From: Fodinibius sediminis
Lineage (GTDB): Bacteria; Bacteroidota; Rhodothermia; Balneolales; Balneolaceae
Assembly: GCF_900182555.1 (NCBI RefSeq)
Contig: NZ_FXTH01000013.1
Location: 100,150 to 164,149, forward strand
DNA: 64,000 bases
Direction of reading: 5' to 3'
In this document: positions 54,861-63,905 of the stretch, in pieces
How positions within the stretch are numbered: position 1 is the first letter of the stretch
Layout: each line of letters starts with the position of its first letter
Translations under genes and position numbers: made by a program
The notes under the pieces: generated by a model
What the model saw: the letters and a program-made list of their open reading frames with translations, nothing else
Databases searched by the model: none
What the model was told of the DNA's origin: nothing

Positions 54861-55743
54861 ATCTTCCCAAAATTCCGATGTTCCGGGGTCATTTAAATTA
54901 GGGCTATCAACCGTAACTAATTCAAGGAAGACCTCATGATCTATTTTGAAATAGAACTGCACTTAAATAATATGGTAAATGTAGCACTCAACGGCAATGA
55001 CAAGGTGGTAAGGGAGGCAAAACTGTCAACTTCTCGATGATCACGGATATTTTTTTTCGATACCTTTGACAGTCCTGTGAAAGCGGTGGTCGAATGTACG
55101 AGCAACTGGTACTGGCTATTGGACTGGTGTCGGGCCAACGATGTTGATCTGATCTTGGCTCAGGCGAAGATGGCGGGCGGATCAGCAATGCCAAGGTAAA
55201 GACTGACACAGTGGATGCCAGGCGGCCGTCTTCGCCTATACCCATTACAGGATGGTGAAGAAATTCTATCGCAGGATTAAACGACAGAGTGGTCGTCTGG
55301 TGACAAGTACGCACTACCGCCGGTTTCAGAGCTGCAAATAGCGTAAACTTGAGGAAGGGAAGCAATGCCCGGTGGTTCGAAACAATGTAGGCAACAAGCT
55401 GATAAAAATTATCTGTGTCATATGGAACAGTGGGTGGCCTGCCAGCCTGCTCATGTTTCTCGATTTGCCCGGCCAAAAAAAGAAAATAACCTTTGATAAA
55501 GTCATAGCATTCTGGGATAGTAGCATTGTGAATGCTGGAACCTCTGTCCATTGGCAGAAGAGAAGCCCGTAAAAGGGGTTTGGATGCCGGCAGGTTCAAC
55601 GACACTAAAGCTTTGATGAACAGGTAATCCGAATGTGATCGACGAAGCCGGTTGACAGTTAAAGGTTTGAAACGAGGATGTATTGAATTGCTGCATCTTA
55701 AAGATAGCTGAGAACTGCCTGCTTAACAGTTCCCTTTTTAAAA
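54861..55743 (+). mobile_element. Decayed IS1111-type (IS110-family) insertion sequence
   Basis: Both ends align with the intact element at 60.8-62.2 kb: the left end begins ATCTTCCC and the right end finishes CCCTTTTTAAAA. It shares the 3' stretch AAGCCCGTAAAAGGGG/GCCGGCAGG. It is about 0.88 kb against 1.41 kb, because about 540 bases of the transposase are missing. Like the intact copy it sits directly against an attC core. Confidence 0.75.
54937..55320 (+). pseudogene. IS1111-type transposase, frameshifted and internally deleted
   Basis: Compared with the intact copy at 60902-61879, it has the start ('LHLNNMVNVALNGND'), the NWYWLLDWCRANDVDL stretch and KTDTVDA, then jumps directly to the YTHYRMVKKFYRRIKRQSGR end, with several stops and slips. 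A further stretch at 55370-55440 reads ARNNVGNKLIKIICVIW, typical of an IS110 C-terminus, possibly from another element. Confidence 0.75.
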
Positions 55744-55930
55744 GGGCAGGTGGCTGGATTGTTGGAAGTGTAAGTAGGAATTTTTAATGCCTGATATTAC
55801 ACACGGTCTTTTCAATAGAATCCCACAATGTGTTTAATAAAAGGTATATATAGGATAATTTAGCATCATAATGGTATATTTATATATAGATAAAAAATCA
55901 GTTAATAATTGAAATCAAATTTTTGACACT

Positions 55931-56458
55931 ATGATTAAGCAAAATATAGAAGAAGAAATAAACAATCAGATTCAAGAAGAATTTCAGTCAGCATATGCTT
56001 ATTTGGCGATATCAGCGTGGTTTGAAGAGAAAAACCTCAGCGGCTTTGCTAGCTGGCTGAAAGCCCAGTGGCAAGAGGAAATAGAACATGGTATGAAGTT
56101 CTACAATCACTTGATTCAAAGAAATGGCCGACCAATATTGCAGGATATTGAAAAACCAAAAGTGCAATTTGATTCTCCGCTGAACGCGTTCGAATTTGCT
56201 CTTGAACAGGAGCAGCATATCACGAAACGTATTCACAAGATGTATAATCTTGCCAGGGAGGAAGACGATTATCCGCTCGAAAGTTTGTTACTTTGGTTTA
56301 TTGATGAACAGGTAGAGGAAGAAGAGATGGTGCAAGATATTATTGATAAACTAAAATTAGTCGGAGAAGACGGCTCTGGACTGTACCTGCTGGATCGCGA
56401 GATGGGTGAAAGACAAGGCCAGAATGGAAAAGAAGCAGAACAAAGTGAAGACCAATAA
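55931..56458 (+). CDS. Ferritin
   Basis: A 175-residue ferritin: IQEEFQSAYAYLAISAWFEEKNL (helix A with the first ferroxidase glutamate), WQEEIEHGMKFYNHL (E and H of the diiron site) and ALEQEQHITKRIHKMYNLA, then LLWFIDEQVEEEEMVQDI. It oxidises and stores iron in a 24-subunit shell. It is AT-rich and plus-strand. It lies between the decayed IS and a minus-strand hydrolase, without attC-like flanks of its own. Confidence 0.93.
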   Translation: MIKQNIEEEINNQIQEEFQSAYAYLAISAWFEEKNLSGFASWLKAQWQEEIEHGMKFYNHLIQRNGRPILQDIEKPKVQFDSPLNAFEFALEQEQHITKRIHKMYNLAREEDDYPLESLLLWFIDEQVEEEEMVQDIIDKLKLVGEDGSGLYLLDREMGERQGQNGKEAEQSEDQ

Positions 56459-56546
56459 TTGCATAAATATTATTAGTTGGTTGTAAATACAATCATCTTT
56501 TGATATAGGGTGATTTTATAATTTAGCAAAAATTGACCGATCTATA

Positions 56547-56579
56547 GAAAAACCGCCGTCTCGGCTGTGCTGAGACAGG
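56547..56579 (-). terminator. Terminator after the frameshifted hydrolase
   Basis: On the minus strand CTGTCTCAGC and GCCGAGACGG pair around a tiny ACA loop and are followed by CGGTTTTTC. It overlaps the distal part of a possible attC-like site that starts ACACAAC soon after the stop. Confidence 0.6.
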
Positions 56580-56626
56580 TGGGTGAGTCGAAAGCCATAG
56601 CTTACGGCCGTTGTTGTGTGCCTTTT

Positions 56627-58155
56627 TTATTTCTTCGCTTTTTTGTAAATCAACGAGCCTGTCAAAAGAGTGTCATTTTTTATCTTAAAATCCCTTATTA
56701 AGACTCCCAAATTACTAAAGTAACCACTTTCTTCGTTCTTATAGATTTTTCCATTTAATATGCCCCAGTTAAATATGTAGTAGTTATCCTTTTTGTCAAT
56801 GGAAATGGTTGGCCAATTTTCTGTATTTTGATATGTGCCAAGTATATTATCATTACTATTGCTTACCCTTAGAAATTGCGAATCGTTAGGGTATGAGATT
56901 TCATTCTCTATTTCAAAACTCTTGGCCAATTTTGTTTTTTCACTCTTGAAAATACTGTCCGCAGGTAATGCATTTATTAGGTTGTAAGCATAGTCTGCCA
57001 TTAAATGAGGCAATAAATAAGCTCTGTTGTCATTAGAGAAAGCAATGACCCCAATTTTTTTCTCTGGCATAAATGAGATGTGGAAACTTATCCCTGCCAA
57101 ATTCCCAAAGCGTGTCAAAATTCTTTCCTTCTGGTATTCAGCAATATCCCAGCCTAAACTGTAGCCCGTTCGTTGGTATGTAAAATAGTTTCTGTCTTGC
57201 GGTGTGGTCGAAGCATGAAGTTCTGACCAAGAATATTTATTCAGTAAAATATTGTCTTCTCTAATGTTTGCACTTAACCATTTTGAAAGGTCGTTTACAG
57301 TTGAAATTATCCCTCCTGCTGCGTGCATTGTGATGTCCTCTTTGTAAAAGCCCTTTTCAATGATTCCCCTGTTTTTGGAAACGGTAAGTGATGGACGAAT
57401 GTCTTTTAATTCATAATCACTGACATTTGCACTTGTGTTTTCCATTTTTAATGGTGTGAAAATATAGTCTTTCATTTCATCTTTCCATCTTTTACCCGTT
57501 ACGTTTTCCACAACCATACCAGCAATGATTGGACCAACATTTGAATATCGAAATTCACCTGATGGGTCAAAAAGAAAGTCAGTATTTAAATCGTTGATTA
57601 ATTCTTCATTTTTACCACTATATCCCAAAAAGGCTGTTTTCCACGCCATACTGGTGCTAAATGTGCCGTGAGTGTGATTTAAAAGGTTTTTAATTGTTAT
57701 TTTTTTTGTGTCTATACTGTCATTGTAATTTAGTTGAGAAGATAATCATCAAGTGAGTTGTTTAAATTGAGTACTTTTTTCTGTTCTAATATTTTGAGTA
57801 ATGTTCCCGTGAATGATTTTGTGCTGGATGCAATGTACATGAGGGAATTATTATTCAGAGAAGATTTTTTGCCATTTAAAATCTCTCTGTTGATAGCAAA
57901 TGAATAAGCCAATCCATTTTCATCAACTACAGCAAAAATAAAATCGCCAAACAATGCTTTTTCTTTGTAGATGTTTTTTAATTGGTGTTCAAATTTTGAG
58001 GAAAATTGGGAATGTTCTTCTTGGAATTTTGGGTTGTTTAGGAATGTAGAATCCTTGTTTGTCGGCTCAGTTAAGGAGTTCTCTTTTTTTGTTTGAGCTA
58101 TTAATGAATTAGTCATCAAGAAAATGATTGTAACGGCCCAAAATAGTTTCGTCAT
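56627..58155 (-). pseudogene. Class C beta-lactamase-fold serine hydrolase, frameshifted
   Basis: Two minus-strand frames form one protein of about 505 residues. The first (58155-57730) has a signal peptide (WAVTIIFLMTNSLIAQ) and the SxxK motif in ASSTKSFTG, and ends DYLLN. The second (57649-56627) continues as MAWKTAFLGYSGKNEEL, with FRYSNVGPI giving YxN. Between them the next frame reads NYNDSIDTKKITIKNLLNH, so a one-base slip near 57728 splits the gene. Low GC; probably recently acquired. Confidence 0.8.
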
Positions 58156-58352
58156 AAAGATATGATTTGACTTACAATTTAGATTTTAATTGCCCTACGG
58201 GATTTACGTATGAAAGGTTACGGATGTGATACAACTATCTATCACACAAGTAGAAGATTGAATAAATGAAATAGCTTGAATATTAAACACTTCACCCTGC
58301 ATTCTTTAATGACCGCGTGTTTGTGCGTTTTGGGGGGAGGGGGCAGAGGGAA

Positions 58353-58529
58353 ATCCGACTCTTGGATGCCTGTCAGATCGCCATATATGCCCTACGTTAT
58401 CAAGATCAAGTACGGTTGTTAGAACCTGAAAATGCAAATTTAGATCGTCTTGGGCATTTGTTAAGCTTACGCTTATTATTAGTTGAAGATCGCAGCAAAA
58501 ACCTGCAATACCTGAGAGATCTTGCATGA
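58353..58529 (+). pseudogene. IS110-family transposase fragment (second subgroup)
   Basis: The frame reads DACQIAIYALRYQDQVRLLE, NLDRLGHLLSLRLLLVEDR and SKNLQYL. This is the middle of IS110-type transposases (DA-RIA-YA-R---R), without start or end. Possibly the same subgroup as the fragment at 41.4 kb. Confidence 0.6.
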
Positions 58530-58908
58530 AGCTGGGGACTGTCTCAGATGATCAGGGTGGACAACAGCCCGGAATTTGTCAGACGCAAGCTGGACTTGAG
58601 GTGTAACCTGACCCTGGCCTTTATCCAGCCAGGCAAATCGTTGCAGAATGGATATCTCGAGCGACTCAACGGAAGCATTTACCGGGAGCTGCTCACTGCG
58701 TATGGTGTTTCGAACGATCCAGGAAGTTCGCCAGAAGGCCGAGCAGGGGAAAGGCGATTACAACTGGCGACGACCTCACAGTTCACTAGGCTATAAGACA
58801 CCGATGGAGCTACTAAAGGAACCCGAAAACTCTGATTTATATTGGGTCGAAAAAAGGAGAAGCCTACAGCCCTTCAAGCTATCCGCTGTTTTCTCAAGAG
58901 CCCTATAA
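58530..58908 (+). pseudogene. IS3-family transposase OrfB C-terminal fragment
   Basis: Two frames give IRVDNSPEFV, then FIQPGKSLQNGYLERLNGSI and (after a frameshift near 58715) VFRTIQEVRQKAE and YNWRRPHSSLGYKTPMELL. This is the end of the DDE domain of IS3 OrfB (NG--ERLNGS-R-ELL, RPH-SLG--TP). The front half is absent. Confidence 0.85.
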
Positions 58909-59257
58909 CGACCATCGGGATAAGCGGCGTAATGCGTTCTCTGGATTATTGATGAATTACATCTTAGCTGAAATCTTTAAATCAAGCAAGGCAATGGGAG
59001 TCGCGTCTGCTTGATGCCGTGGTTATGTGGCGGGCCATCTGGTTATTGGTAAATAATTAGTTACAGATCAACAATTAATTATATAATCCAGGGCCGGCGT
59101 GAGCCCGAAACGCCCCCCGAATCCGGCATCCATTTTTTTTACTGACAGGTTTTTACCATATTCAAATCCACTGTAATGCGGACCGGTTGGCGGCTCAGGG
59201 TACCGGGCATTCGCTTTTCTGCGGTAAAACACAACGTTAAATCTGACAGGAGTTTCC

Positions 59258-60625
59258 ATGGCTAAGAAAATACAACTCAACGAATCCGATATTCCAACCC
59301 ACTGGTACAACGTCATCTCCGACATGCCGAACAAGCCACAGCCCCCGCTGAATCCCGAGACGGGAGAACCCGCCGGACCGGAAGATCTCTCGCCGATCTT
59401 TCCGATGGGGCTGATCGAGCAGGAGGTCTCTGCCGAGCCGAAGATCGAGATTCCCGACGAGGTGCGCGATATCTACCGGATCTGGCGCCCCTCGCCAATG
59501 TATCGCGCCACGCAACTGGAGAAGGCCCTCGACACCCCCGCCAAAATCTACTACAAATACGAGGGGGTGAGCCCCAGCGGCTCTCACAAGCCCAACACGG
59601 CCGTCCCGCAAGTCTACTACAATAAGCAGGAAGGAGTCAAGAGCATCACCACTGAAACCGGGGCTGGTCAGTGGGGTACCGCCCTGGCTTTCGCCTGTGC
59701 CCAGTTCGATATAAACTGTGAAGTCTACATGGTTAGGATCAGCTATGACCAGAAGCCCTACCGAAAGGTGATGATGAACACCTTCGGTGCTGACGTCTAC
59801 CCCTCGCCGAGCGATCGCACCCAGGCGGGGCGCAACGTCCTGGCCAAGGATCCCGACACCAGCGGCAGCCTGGGCATCGCGATCTCCGAGGCGATCGAAC
59901 GCGCCGTGCAGGACGAGCAGACCAAGTACTCGCTCGGCTCGGTGCTTAACCACGTGCTGCTGCACCAGACCGTGATCGGGCAGGAGGCGATGAAACAGCT
60001 TGAGTATGCCGGCGACTATCCCGATGTGGTGGTGGCCCCGCTCGGCGGGGGTTCCAACTTCGCGGGGATCTCGTTTCCCTTCCTGAAGAATAACCTGCGC
60101 GAAGGCAAGAACACCCGTTTTGTTGCTGTGGAACCCGCCTCCTGCCCGAAGCTGACCAAGGGGGAGTTTATGTACGATTTCGGGGATTCGGCGGGCTATA
60201 CGCCGCTGCTGCCGATGTACACCTTGGGCCATAACTTCACCCCGGCGGCGATCCACGCCGGCGGGTTGCGCTACCACGGCGCCAGCGTGCTCTGCAGTCA
60301 GCTGTTGAAAGATGAGCTGATCGAGGCGGTGGCGATCCAGCAGTTGGAGTGCTTCGAGGCGGGCGTGCTCTTCGCCAAGACCGAGGGGATCATCGCCGCT
60401 CCCGAAGCAACCCACGGTATTGCACAGGCGATCCGCGAGGCTGAGCGTGCCAAAGAGGAGGGCACCGAAAAGACGATTCTGTTCAACCTCTGCGGGCATG
60501 GGTTCGTCGATATGTCGGCCTACGAGGACTACTTCGCCGGAAAGCTCAGCGACCACTCCTTTACCGACGAACAGCTCAAACAGAACCTGCAGGAGGTGCG
60601 CGACCTGGCGCCCAATCGGGGTTGA
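59258..60625 (+). CDS. trpB: TrpB-like PLP enzyme (TrpB2)
   Basis: A 455-residue PLP-dependent beta-replacing enzyme of the long TrpB2 class. The PLP lysine is in [14 protein letters not shown], the [11 protein letters not shown] stretch follows, and the phosphate cup is [13 protein letters not shown]. TrpB2 enzymes make tryptophan from indole and serine, usually without TrpA, and may salvage indole. It is strongly GC-rich, unlike the neighbouring low-GC genes. There is no tryptophan operon nearby, so it looks acquired. Confidence 0.88.
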   Translation: MAKKIQLNESDIPTHWYNVISDMPNKPQPPLNPETGEPAGPEDLSPIFPMGLIEQEVSAEPKIEIPDEVRDIYRIWRPSPMYRATQLEKALDTPAKIYYKYEGVSPSGSHKPNTAVPQVYYNKQEGVKSITTETGAGQWGTALAFACAQFDINCEVYMVRISYDQKPYRKVMMNTFGADVYPSPSDRTQAGRNVLAKDPDTSGSLGIAISEAIERAVQDEQTKYSLGSVLNHVLLHQTVIGQEAMKQLEYAGDYPDVVVAPLGGGSNFAGISFPFLKNNLREGKNTRFVAVEPASCPKLTKGEFMYDFGDSAGYTPLLPMYTLGHNFTPAAIHAGGLRYHGASVLCSQLLKDELIEAVAIQQLECFEAGVLFAKTEGIIAAPEATHGIAQAIREAERAKEEGTEKTILFNLCGHGFVDMSAYEDYFAGKLSDHSFTDEQLKQNLQEVRDLAPNRG

Positions 60626-60901
60626 TCTATACAAGGAAATCGGAATCAATACCGGTGGGCAAAACCCACTCTCAATTATTGGATCGGTAGCTTAAAATAG
60701 TAGGCATCCTAACGACCTGGCGCTTAAGGTGCGCACGGATTGATGTTGAGTTAGCAACTAACGAAAGAAGAGACATAAAACCAAGAGTGGCCCCGACGCA
60801 TCGGGGGCGAGGTGTGTCCGACTTAATGCGCGGGATCTTTCCAAAAAGGGGTCCTTACTTAGATTAATGGCAGGCAACCATAACTAACTAAGGAGGACCT
60901 C

Positions 60902-61879
60902 ATGACCTATGTAGGAATAGATCTTCACTCAAATAATATGGTAAATGTAGCACTCAACGGCAATGGTAAGATGGTAAGGGAGGCGAAGTTGCCGACGTCC
61001 CGACGATCTCTGGAGGATTTTTTCGGCACCTTTGACGGTCCTATCCGGGCCGTGGTCGAATGCACCAGCAACTGGTACTGGCTGTCGGACTGGTGCCGGG
61101 CCAATGGTGTTGATCTGACGCTGGCCCATTCGAAGATGGCGGGGGCCATCAGCTACGCCAAAGTGAAGACTGATACCGTGGATGCGCATACCCTGGCCGA
61201 GCTGTTGCGGGCCGATCTGATTCCGGAGGCCTATCAGATCAAACACGACCGACGAGAGCTTCGAGAGTTGACCCGCGGGCGGCTGCGACTGATCCAGTGG
61301 AGAGGAAAGCTGCAGTCTGCGCTGTGGGGACAGGCCATTAAGTATAACGTGCCCATCAGCGGCAGCCAGTGGCGCTATCTCGGAGAGTTGCAGCAGTGGT
61401 TACAACCACAGCTGCCCCCAGCAGCGGGTCTGCAGGCTGAACTCATGATTGAACAGATTATTCAGTTACAGCGACAGATCCATCGGATCGAAGAAGAGAT
61501 TGAAAAGCAGGTACCTTTTGAAGCAACTGCCGAACGGCTCATGGCCGTGCCGGGCCTTGGAAAAGTGGGCGCCTGGACCATTATGGCCGAGATCGGGGAC
61601 ATTACCCGGTTCCCGAGTGCGAAACAATTTGTTAGCTATTGTCGGCTGGTACCGGGAGCCTCCGACAGTGGCGGAAGCCGAAGGCACAAATCGGGTAATA
61701 AAGATGGCAACAAGTACCTACGTGCAGCTTTTGGGCAGGCCGCGGTCTCTGCCTACACCCATTATAAAGTGGTGAAGAAATTTTATCGTAAGATTAAGCG
61801 TCGAAGCGGTCGGCCCGTGGCCCGAGCCGTTGTGGCCAAAGAACTGGCCAAAGGAGTCTGTGCCGAGTGCTCGGCATGA
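60902..61879 (+). CDS. IS1111-group transposase (IS110 family, DEDD)
   Basis: A 325-residue transposase. The N-terminal RuvC-like DEDD domain has YVGIDLHSNNMV (first D), AVVECTSNWYW (E) and KVKTDTVDAHTLAELL (two Ds). The C-terminal domain has AVPGLGKVGAWTIMAEIGD, SYCRLVPGASDSGGSRRHK and KYLRAAFGQAA, ending GRPVARAVVAKELAKG. The catalytic Ser region (PGASDSGG) is present. Complete and probably active. A guide RNA in the 3' non-coding part would direct insertion. Confidence 0.93.
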   Translation: MTYVGIDLHSNNMVNVALNGNGKMVREAKLPTSRRSLEDFFGTFDGPIRAVVECTSNWYWLSDWCRANGVDLTLAHSKMAGAISYAKVKTDTVDAHTLAELLRADLIPEAYQIKHDRRELRELTRGRLRLIQWRGKLQSALWGQAIKYNVPISGSQWRYLGELQQWLQPQLPPAAGLQAELMIEQIIQLQRQIHRIEEEIEKQVPFEATAERLMAVPGLGKVGAWTIMAEIGDITRFPSAKQFVSYCRLVPGASDSGGSRRHKSGNKDGNKYLRAAFGQAAVSAYTHYKVVKKFYRKIKRRSGRPVARAVVAKELAKGVCAECSA

Positions 61880-61889
61880 CAAAGAACGA

Positions 61890-62110
61890 AGAATATAGAG
61901 GATTTAAGGGCAGCCGGTACGGGCGGCCTCGCAAACCTGCTGGCCCCAGCCTATAAACCCGCACGCCTAACCGGGACATCTTAAGGTAAGCCCGTGCGTC
62001 CCGAGTATTCGGGAGGACATCGGCCGGCTGGCCGGTTAAAGATCTGGGATAGTCCCGATTATTCGGGGCAGCTTCTGCCCATTGGTGGAAGATAAGCCCG
62101 TAAAGGGGTT
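61890..62110 (+). ncRNA. Candidate bridge/seek RNA of the IS1111 element
   Basis: Downstream of the transposase lies non-coding DNA with several hairpins, including two sister ones, TCCCGAGTATTCGGGA (near 62000) and TCCCGATTATTCGGGG (near 62054). Near 61965 the sequence GCCTAACC-GGG with CATCTTAAG is complementary to the target (CTTAA ... GGTTAGGC). Near 62037 TAAAGATC is complementary to the element's left end GATCTTT. IS1111-group elements are known to carry their guide RNA in the 3' non-coding end. The exact ends of the RNA are not known. Confidence 0.45.
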
Positions 62111-62257
62111 TGGATGCCGGCAGGTAATCCGAACTTGATCAACGAAGCCGGTCGCCAGCGATAGGTTTGAACAAAGGATTTATAGAAATGAATACAAACA
62201 GCTGGGTGAGGACTGTCTGCTTGACATTTTCCTTTTTAAAGGGGTTAGGCACCTGCT

Positions 62258-63679
62258 CTAGTTGATTATAGTATTGACTAAATTATTACCAAGATAATTT
62301 GTAATACTGTGATCCGAATTTTCAAAATCACGCAACCCAATAGTTTGGCCAATTGCAATTTCCCATGGTTTGTTACTTCCGATTAAACCCATCAGATCGT
62401 TCCTTATATCTTTTAAATCGGTTTCTTTTCTGGAAAAATCATTATCACGGAAATTACACATTGCATCAAAGTGAGGATGGTCCTCATTATTTTCAATCCA
62501 GACAAAGATATTGTCTCTTAATTCTTCCCATGAAGTATTTAATCTTTCTAAAACCTCATCAGTGAGTAATAAATTTTCTGCAGCTCTGCAGGATAGCCGA
62601 AATCTTTTAATACATCCTAAATCTTCAATTTCCTCTTCTTCAACCTCGTCTTTATCTCTCAAAGAATATCCAACTGCATTGTCATACACTGTCGATAAAA
62701 TTTTCCTTGACAATGTTTCATAATCATTCATTCTAACGATGCTATCAACTGGGCAAGGATGAATATTAATTTCACCTTGTGAAGTGCGTAGAGCTTGTTG
62801 CCAGATTCTTAGATCGTCTTCACCTTCAACGAGAAAAATTGGTGATTCGTTAAATACATTAGATAAAGGATGAGCCCCAAATATTGGTAGAATTGTTCTA
62901 TGGATTTCATTTGTTGATTCAAACTCTACCCGATTTTCCCCCGCTTTTATAAAACCCACTTTTAAATCATCTGAATCTCTTAATGAACTCAGCAAAGCAG
63001 TACTATGAGTTGCGATAATTATTTTAACTGGTTCTTCTTTAAAAATATCAACCAAAAATCTTGCAAATTTTGACTGTAAGTCGGGATGCAAATGGACATC
63101 TGGTTCATCAAATAAAAGAAAATTTTCAATTCCTTCTTTTGCTTCTTTTTGAAAGACTAAAGATTCAATTGATAAGGAAATAATCTCAGACTCTCCACTA
63201 CTTATTTGATCCTCACCTATTTTCCTGTCTTCTTCTTGTAAATAAATTTCAAAATCTTCACCTTCTCTTTTTAACCATATATTTTCAAGCAAGTTATTTA
63301 TCGATTCAACAATTGTATCAAAAGTATAATCCATGTTTTGACGCAACTGTTGATCAGATTCAATCTCTCTTAAAACAAGGGTTTCAAGTTTCCTGAACTG
63401 CAGAACGCTTTGCTGTCTAAATTGTCGATATTGATTGTTCCTTAATTGATTAGGCAACCATCTTTCATCGTTGTTCATATTCCGCTCGATATTCGGCTCA
63501 TGCTTTAAGGTACCGCCTCTCTCTGGAGTAATATACTTTGTGTTAATATTTTGTTCGTTCCTAAAATTGTATTCATCAAATTGTCTTAGCAATCTACTTT
63601 TTCCACTACCATTTTTGCCAAGGAGGACATTTACTTTGCCAAGATTTTCAAGAGAATAGTCATTAAAGTCTAAATTCAT
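62258..63679 (-). CDS. Cassette-borne OLD-like ATPase/TOPRIM protein
   Basis: A 473-residue protein. The N-terminal ABC-type ATPase has LGKNGSGKSRLLRQF (Walker A), ISSGESEIISLSIESL (signature) and FLLFDEPDVHLHP (Walker B), and IIATHSTALL as the H loop. The C-terminal TOPRIM-like part has FLVEGEDDLRIWQQAL (E) and GYSLRDKDEVEEE (DxD). It is OLD-family-like; such proteins cut nucleic acid in anti-phage systems (for example with Gabija or retrons). It is AT-rich, is the only gene in the cassette, and has no GajB partner. Its defence role is inferred. Confidence 0.8.
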   Translation of the reverse strand: MNLDFNDYSLENLGKVNVLLGKNGSGKSRLLRQFDEYNFRNEQNINTKYITPERGGTLKHEPNIERNMNNDERWLPNQLRNNQYRQFRQQSVLQFRKLETLVLREIESDQQLRQNMDYTFDTIVESINNLLENIWLKREGEDFEIYLQEEDRKIGEDQISSGESEIISLSIESLVFQKEAKEGIENFLLFDEPDVHLHPDLQSKFARFLVDIFKEEPVKIIIATHSTALLSSLRDSDDLKVGFIKAGENRVEFESTNEIHRTILPIFGAHPLSNVFNESPIFLVEGEDDLRIWQQALRTSQGEINIHPCPVDSIVRMNDYETLSRKILSTVYDNAVGYSLRDKDEVEEEEIEDLGCIKRFRLSCRAAENLLLTDEVLERLNTSWEELRDNIFVWIENNEDHPHFDAMCNFRDNDFSRKETDLKDIRNDLMGLIGSNKPWEIAIGQTIGLRDFENSDHSITNYLGNNLVNTIIN

Positions 63680-63710
63680 AAAAAGTATATTTTATTAAAT
63701 GAGGCAAGGT

Positions 63711-63842
63711 GCCTAACGATATTGCGCATAAGCTGCACGCGAATGAATGTTGAATTAGCAACTAACGAAAGACGAGACTTAAAACCAAGAGTGGCCCCGA
63801 CGCATCGGGGGCGAGGTGTGTCCGCTTAATGCGCGGGTTAGG
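63711..63842 (-). other. attC site preceding the OLD-like cassette
   Basis: On the minus strand ACCTAAC starts and GTTAGGC ends it (132 bases). The outer arms GCGCATAAGC (63723-63732) and GCTTAATGCGC pair, and the inner CCCCGA-CGCA-TCGGGG hairpin is perfect. It is almost the same as the interrupted site at 60.7 kb. Confidence 0.8.
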
Positions 63843-63905
63843 TATAAAGTTAGTACTCATTTAAATTACTTAGAAGATTAATCTTTTGGGTTAATCTTTC
63901 TACTA

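Larger units (their letters stand above)
60835..62243 (+). mobile_element. IS1111-type (IS110-family) insertion sequence in an attC site
   Basis: About 1.41 kb. It has one intact transposase gene, short left and long right non-coding parts and no long terminal repeats. Imperfect subterminal repeats are visible (CTTTCCAAAAAGG near the left end; CCTTTTTAAAG near the right, its complement with a 2-base gap), as in the IS1111 group. The left end follows CTTAATGCGCGGG, and the right end runs straight into GTTAGGC. A few Gs make the exact ends uncertain. Confidence 0.85.
60707..62250 (-). other. attC site of the OLD-like cassette, interrupted by an IS
   Basis: On the minus strand GCCTAAC (62250 to 62244) begins 7 bases after the ATPase stop, with the IS right behind it. 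The remaining 128 bases (60834 to 60707) end in GTTAGGA. Without the IS it is nearly the same site as 63711-63842 (shared TTAGCAACTAACGAAAGA, GTGGCCCCGACGCATCGGG and CTTAATGCGCGGG). GCCTAAC with the preceding GGT is the exact complement of the cassette start GTTAGGCACC at 63717. Confidence 0.8.

Noticed and set aside
59237..60649. A 470-codon frame on the minus strand
   Set aside because: It is the antisense shadow of GC-rich trpB2; its protein has low-complexity V/G/H/R runs and no family motifs.
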